Shown here: positions 60,450 to 64,000 of the stretch, piece by piece
How the letters are laid out: the number at the start of each line of letters is the position of its first letter
How positions within the stretch are numbered: position 1 is the first letter of the stretch
Source of the DNA: Pterois miles
Lineage: Eukaryota; Chordata; Actinopteri; Perciformes; Scorpaenidae
Length of the DNA: 64,000 bases
Assembly: GCA_947000775.1 (NCBI GenBank)
Contig: CAMQGK010000038.1
Span: 186,001-250,000, forward strand
Reading direction: 5' to 3'
Notes under the pieces: model-generated
Told to the model about the DNA's origin: nothing
Database searches by the model: none
The model's input: only the letters and a program-made list of their open reading frames with translations
Made by a program: the position numbers and the translations under genes

Positions 60450-63400
60450 TCTGAGAGTCTGGACCTTAAATTAACAGCTCCAAGCAAATATGTAGATTGA
60501 ATATGATCAGTGCATCACATATAGAGTTCTACTGTATTTTCTATATTTGGATATAATATAACAGAATCTATATATAAACTGACATAAAACTGTGTGTTTG
60601 AATGCTTTGTTATCATCATCTGTAATAACTGTTGACTTGTTATACTTACAGTACTTCACCTGCACATACTGCATCTGAGTAAAGTGTAATTTTTCTGCAC
60701 CCCGAATCTTCTTTCAAAGAGATGCGCCAGGTGTTTCACAGATAGCGCGATTTGTCATCTGGTATATTCCGTTGGTGTGTAGGCCGCTATATCATAAGAA
60801 AAGTCCCACAGTCTCCTCTGCAGGCGCTTGTGTCACGCTCATCACGTTTGACAGCTGTTCAAACTTCACCGCATCTGCTTATTTGGAGGGAAAGTCTGCT
60901 GCTATCATTAGTACATTCACAACATTGCCATATTGCCCCCTTTTTTTGCATCTGTTCTCAGAAGTAAACTGTAACTGATGGCATTATCTAAAGCCGTGAT
61001 TCAATAATCTGGCTAATCCTTTGGGACTTCTTAGAACGGGTGTTGTAGGACTGAACACTTGCTGTGCTCTTGGAAAAAGTCGGGAGCTTTAGAGTCAAGA
61101 GTTGAAATCATGGTGTGCAGGATAAAACTATTTTTGGGATTAGGAATATTTCATTTGGAAAATTAATGAACAGAAATGGAGAACTTTCATGCTCGCATAC
61201 AGATGATGAACACAATATCAAAACTATGAATGATGACAAAGAGCAGCGTTGCTGTGTGACAGTGCATGCTTGTTTAGCAGATGCACTGGACTGGAAGGCT
61301 CCATTGTTGCGGTGGGGCTATGTTTAGACTGGAGCAGCACTAAGGTCATAAGAAGCTTTGGGGTGAGAAAGAGAACCACACACCACCTCCTACCCTCCAT
61401 CCCTTATTCCTTCACAGTTTCCTGCAAACCCTGCCATTTCAGAGATTTATAAATAGTATTAAGCCTGTTCTTGGCTCTCTTGTCGTTATGGGCCACTCAG
61501 TTTGAGTGGCGGTTGTCACAGACAATTTCAATCATACTTTTATAGAAAAAGGCTGTTCATTGAGGAGTATAAAATTCCCTTTGAGGAGGCAAAATCTTAG
61601 TTGGAAGAAAATTGAGCACCAAATGGTGATCTATTATTGGCAAGTAATTGTAAAAGGCATTGGTTTTCCAGTGTTGCCAAAGGTCTCCGAAGCTTTCATG
61701 CAAACACTTTGACTTCAAACAAATGATTTCAACAAGGAAGTACGATTTGATAACCTACAGCCATTCTAAGCTAGTTTATATTCCTTTACATATCCTGACT
61801 TATGCATTTGCAGGCAACACTGTCTCTGCAAAATCCTATTGCCACACAACTAAGATGCATTCTCAATTATGTTTTGAGGGAAACATATTTTCTCCTGCAT
61901 TACGGTCACAGTTTTATTGCCAATATTTGACGAGTTGAGAGTGAGACTGGGTTGTTTTCAGGAGACAGGGCTGTTGCAGGTGGTTCCTCCCACAAGGACA
62001 GTAAAAAAATTTTCCTGAATTATATAAACTAAGCTATGACATAAATACATCATTAGCTGCACGTCAGTCTAAATCATTCTTACATTTCACCTCTAACTGT
62101 GCTGCATATTCAGAGTGGAATCAAGCCTGGCTGACATTGTGGCTATAGACGCATCATGTGCCTAATTGCCAGGGAGGTAAAACAACTGCCAAACAAAGCT
62201 GTAATGTATATTTCAGTACTCTGTTACAAAGATTTAGGCAGAGAGTCAATGCACAATATGACAGACACCAGGGAATATCAGAAAAAAAAAAAAAAAATGG
62301 AAAATTCCTTTTAGACTGAGAATCAAAAAAAACAATAAAATAAAATAACTGATGTAATTGGCAGAAAATGTCTTGGGTCTGGAGTCTGTGGGGTCTGTGG
62401 AGTCTGGGGTCTGTGTTTTGCAGAAGTTCTCCATTCGTTCTGAAAGAGGAGTAAAATGTACACACATACTGCAATAACTACGAAATAGCCCAGACTGTTA
62501 TAGGGTTGCATGAAGCGTCGCTGTGTTCGTGAAGCTCTTTGCCCTCAGGTCCATGAGATGCCTTGAGATCTACCACCACACACAAGATACCTACTCCGCT
62601 CCCATACTTTTCAACTCTTTTTGCCTGCTAGCTGCGTAACAACACTGTTTATTTCACTGCTTACATTATCCAGCATCTCACACTTCTTGCAAACGCTATA
62701 TGTCGCATTATTTTACAAGGGTCTGACGTGATCACACCGGAGACGTTTTAGGCAGCAAGATGCAGCCCTTTTCATGTAATTGGTTTTAATGAGTTTGAAG
62801 CGTAGCATGCTGGTTCAGCGCCACAGGCATCTTGCGTTTACCTGCTTCTGGCAGTTTTGAGGAAGCGCCTGGCATTCTCAGAGCTGAAAATGATCCAACT
62901 CTTGATGTGCTCCCAGTAGAAAAGCTCCCCAAGTTACTGTCATTATTTTCTCTTCTTGTCAAATCGTATAAAAACAGAGGAGGACCTTACTTCTGGTTGT
63001 AAGCAAAAAAATGGAGGAAAAGTTTGATGCTTCACCAACAGAACAGTACGATAAAAAAAAAAAAAAAAAAAAAAAAGCTGTATCAGACTTGGATTGCTTC
63101 CTCGGTTGTGTTTATTGTTGCCCATTCTGCCTCTCTGTCCCTCTTTCCATCTACACATTCCATCTCTATCTATGTTATTGCCAAACTGCACCTGTCCACT
63201 AGAAGCACTCTGACTTTTCTCATCTGGTCACCTGGTTGCCACATCCTCCTGCTCACCTGTGTCTCATTTCCCAGTCACCCTGTCAGTGCATATATACCGG
63301 CCTATTTCCCCAGTCAGTTGCCATGTTGTTTAGATTGTCAGTCATTCCTAATAATTTGACACCTTTTGGTGTTTGCCTGTTTTGATCCATGCCTGTCTTT

Positions 63401-64000
63401 TAGTAAACATGAACTTTTGTCTCAACCTGTTTGCTTGTGAGTCTTGACCTTGGGTCCAAGTTTGCTGTTTAATCTGAGCCCTTATAGTCATAGCTGAAGT
63501 TAATGGCACAGTGTCTTCTTTTGTTACATTAATGAAAAATGCTAATTGACCTCTTCCATCTCCTTACAACGCCTGTTGAGTTTTCTATTCTGGCACAACA
63601 CATGATGATAATGATGCTGTGGCAGATGTACCATTCAAAATTTGTGGTGATTTTTTTTAAACAATGGGTCCTGATTTCACACAAGTTAACAAAAGCAGGC
63701 TTCTCAATTGCAGCTGTTTTTGTCAGAAAACATCACAACTGTCACTGGCAGATTTTTCACTGAGGATGGGAGGAAGGGTGGCTCGGAGTTCATATCCCGT
63801 GTGAAACTAAAAATAACGTTGAGCTCTCCTTTCACACATTGTAGCCTTCAATCACAACAGGAGATTGTCTGTGCCAGATGCATTCGTGATCCTACTGAAA
63901 CTTCATTTGTGTTTCGGAGAAGGGTGGTGCCTGGATATTTTGACTGGCCGTGCAGGAGGCTGGACATAACTCAGATTACATCGTGGTCACCGTGATTTGC
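60450..64000. other. Distal 5' flanking DNA, nothing recognised
   Basis: Contains homopolymer runs (about 62282-62297 and 63052-63076) and a GGGGTCTGTGGAGTCTGGGG-type short tandem at about 62387-62416. An open frame at 63708-63995 (95 codons, plus strand) reaches the window edge region but shows no recognisable domain. No gene is called. Confidence 0.4.

Noticed and set aside
63708..63995. 95-codon plus-strand frame near the window edge
   Set aside because: No domain or motif recognised and no supporting splice sites; could be chance.

Overview
The window looks like nuclear DNA of a bony fish, most likely a percomorph teleost. The evidence is long non-coding stretches, many di-, tri- and tetranucleotide microsatellites, tRNA-derived SINEs, a decayed Tc1-like transposon and several interspersed repeat families that I recognise as common in teleosts. 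There are no bacterial-style operons, viral genes or CRISPR arrays. The assignment rests on sequence recognition only; no search was run.

One protein-coding gene is securely identified. It lies on the minus strand and is the first coding exon of a type II classical cadherin, best matched to cadherin-8 (cdh8), at 39588-39845. It encodes a signal peptide, a propeptide, a furin-type site (RAKR) and the first residues of the mature adhesive domain (GWVWNQ), and ends at a consensus GTGAGT splice donor in phase 0. A non-coding first exon with a TATA-like box is proposed at about 42070-42440, so intron 1 would be about 1.9 kb. Everything left of 39588 would then be the long second intron, whose far end lies beyond base 1. 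I found no exon 3 by reading the minus strand for EC1 motifs.

Layout: 1-39587 is cdh8 intron 2. It has repeat-rich parts (about 1-11960, 19060-22300, 27460-28760) and repeat-poor, compositionally complex parts (about 11970-19050, 22300-27460, 29100-32520, 32860-34850, 35310-39587), which are candidates for conserved regulatory DNA. 40124-42069 is intron 1. 42440-64000 is 5' flank: it holds a Tc1-like relic, SINEs and several repeat families, with one unexplained broken reading frame on the minus strand at 59101-59490.

No new biological system is evident. The observations most worth following are the cdh8 5' region, a perfect 23-base palindrome of two octamer (POU-type) sites at 24762-24784, a complete tRNA-like cloverleaf with a UUA anticodon next to a SINE at 10797-10868, and the interrupted coding-like frame at 59101-59490. 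Most repeat boundaries are approximate because they were set by eye.
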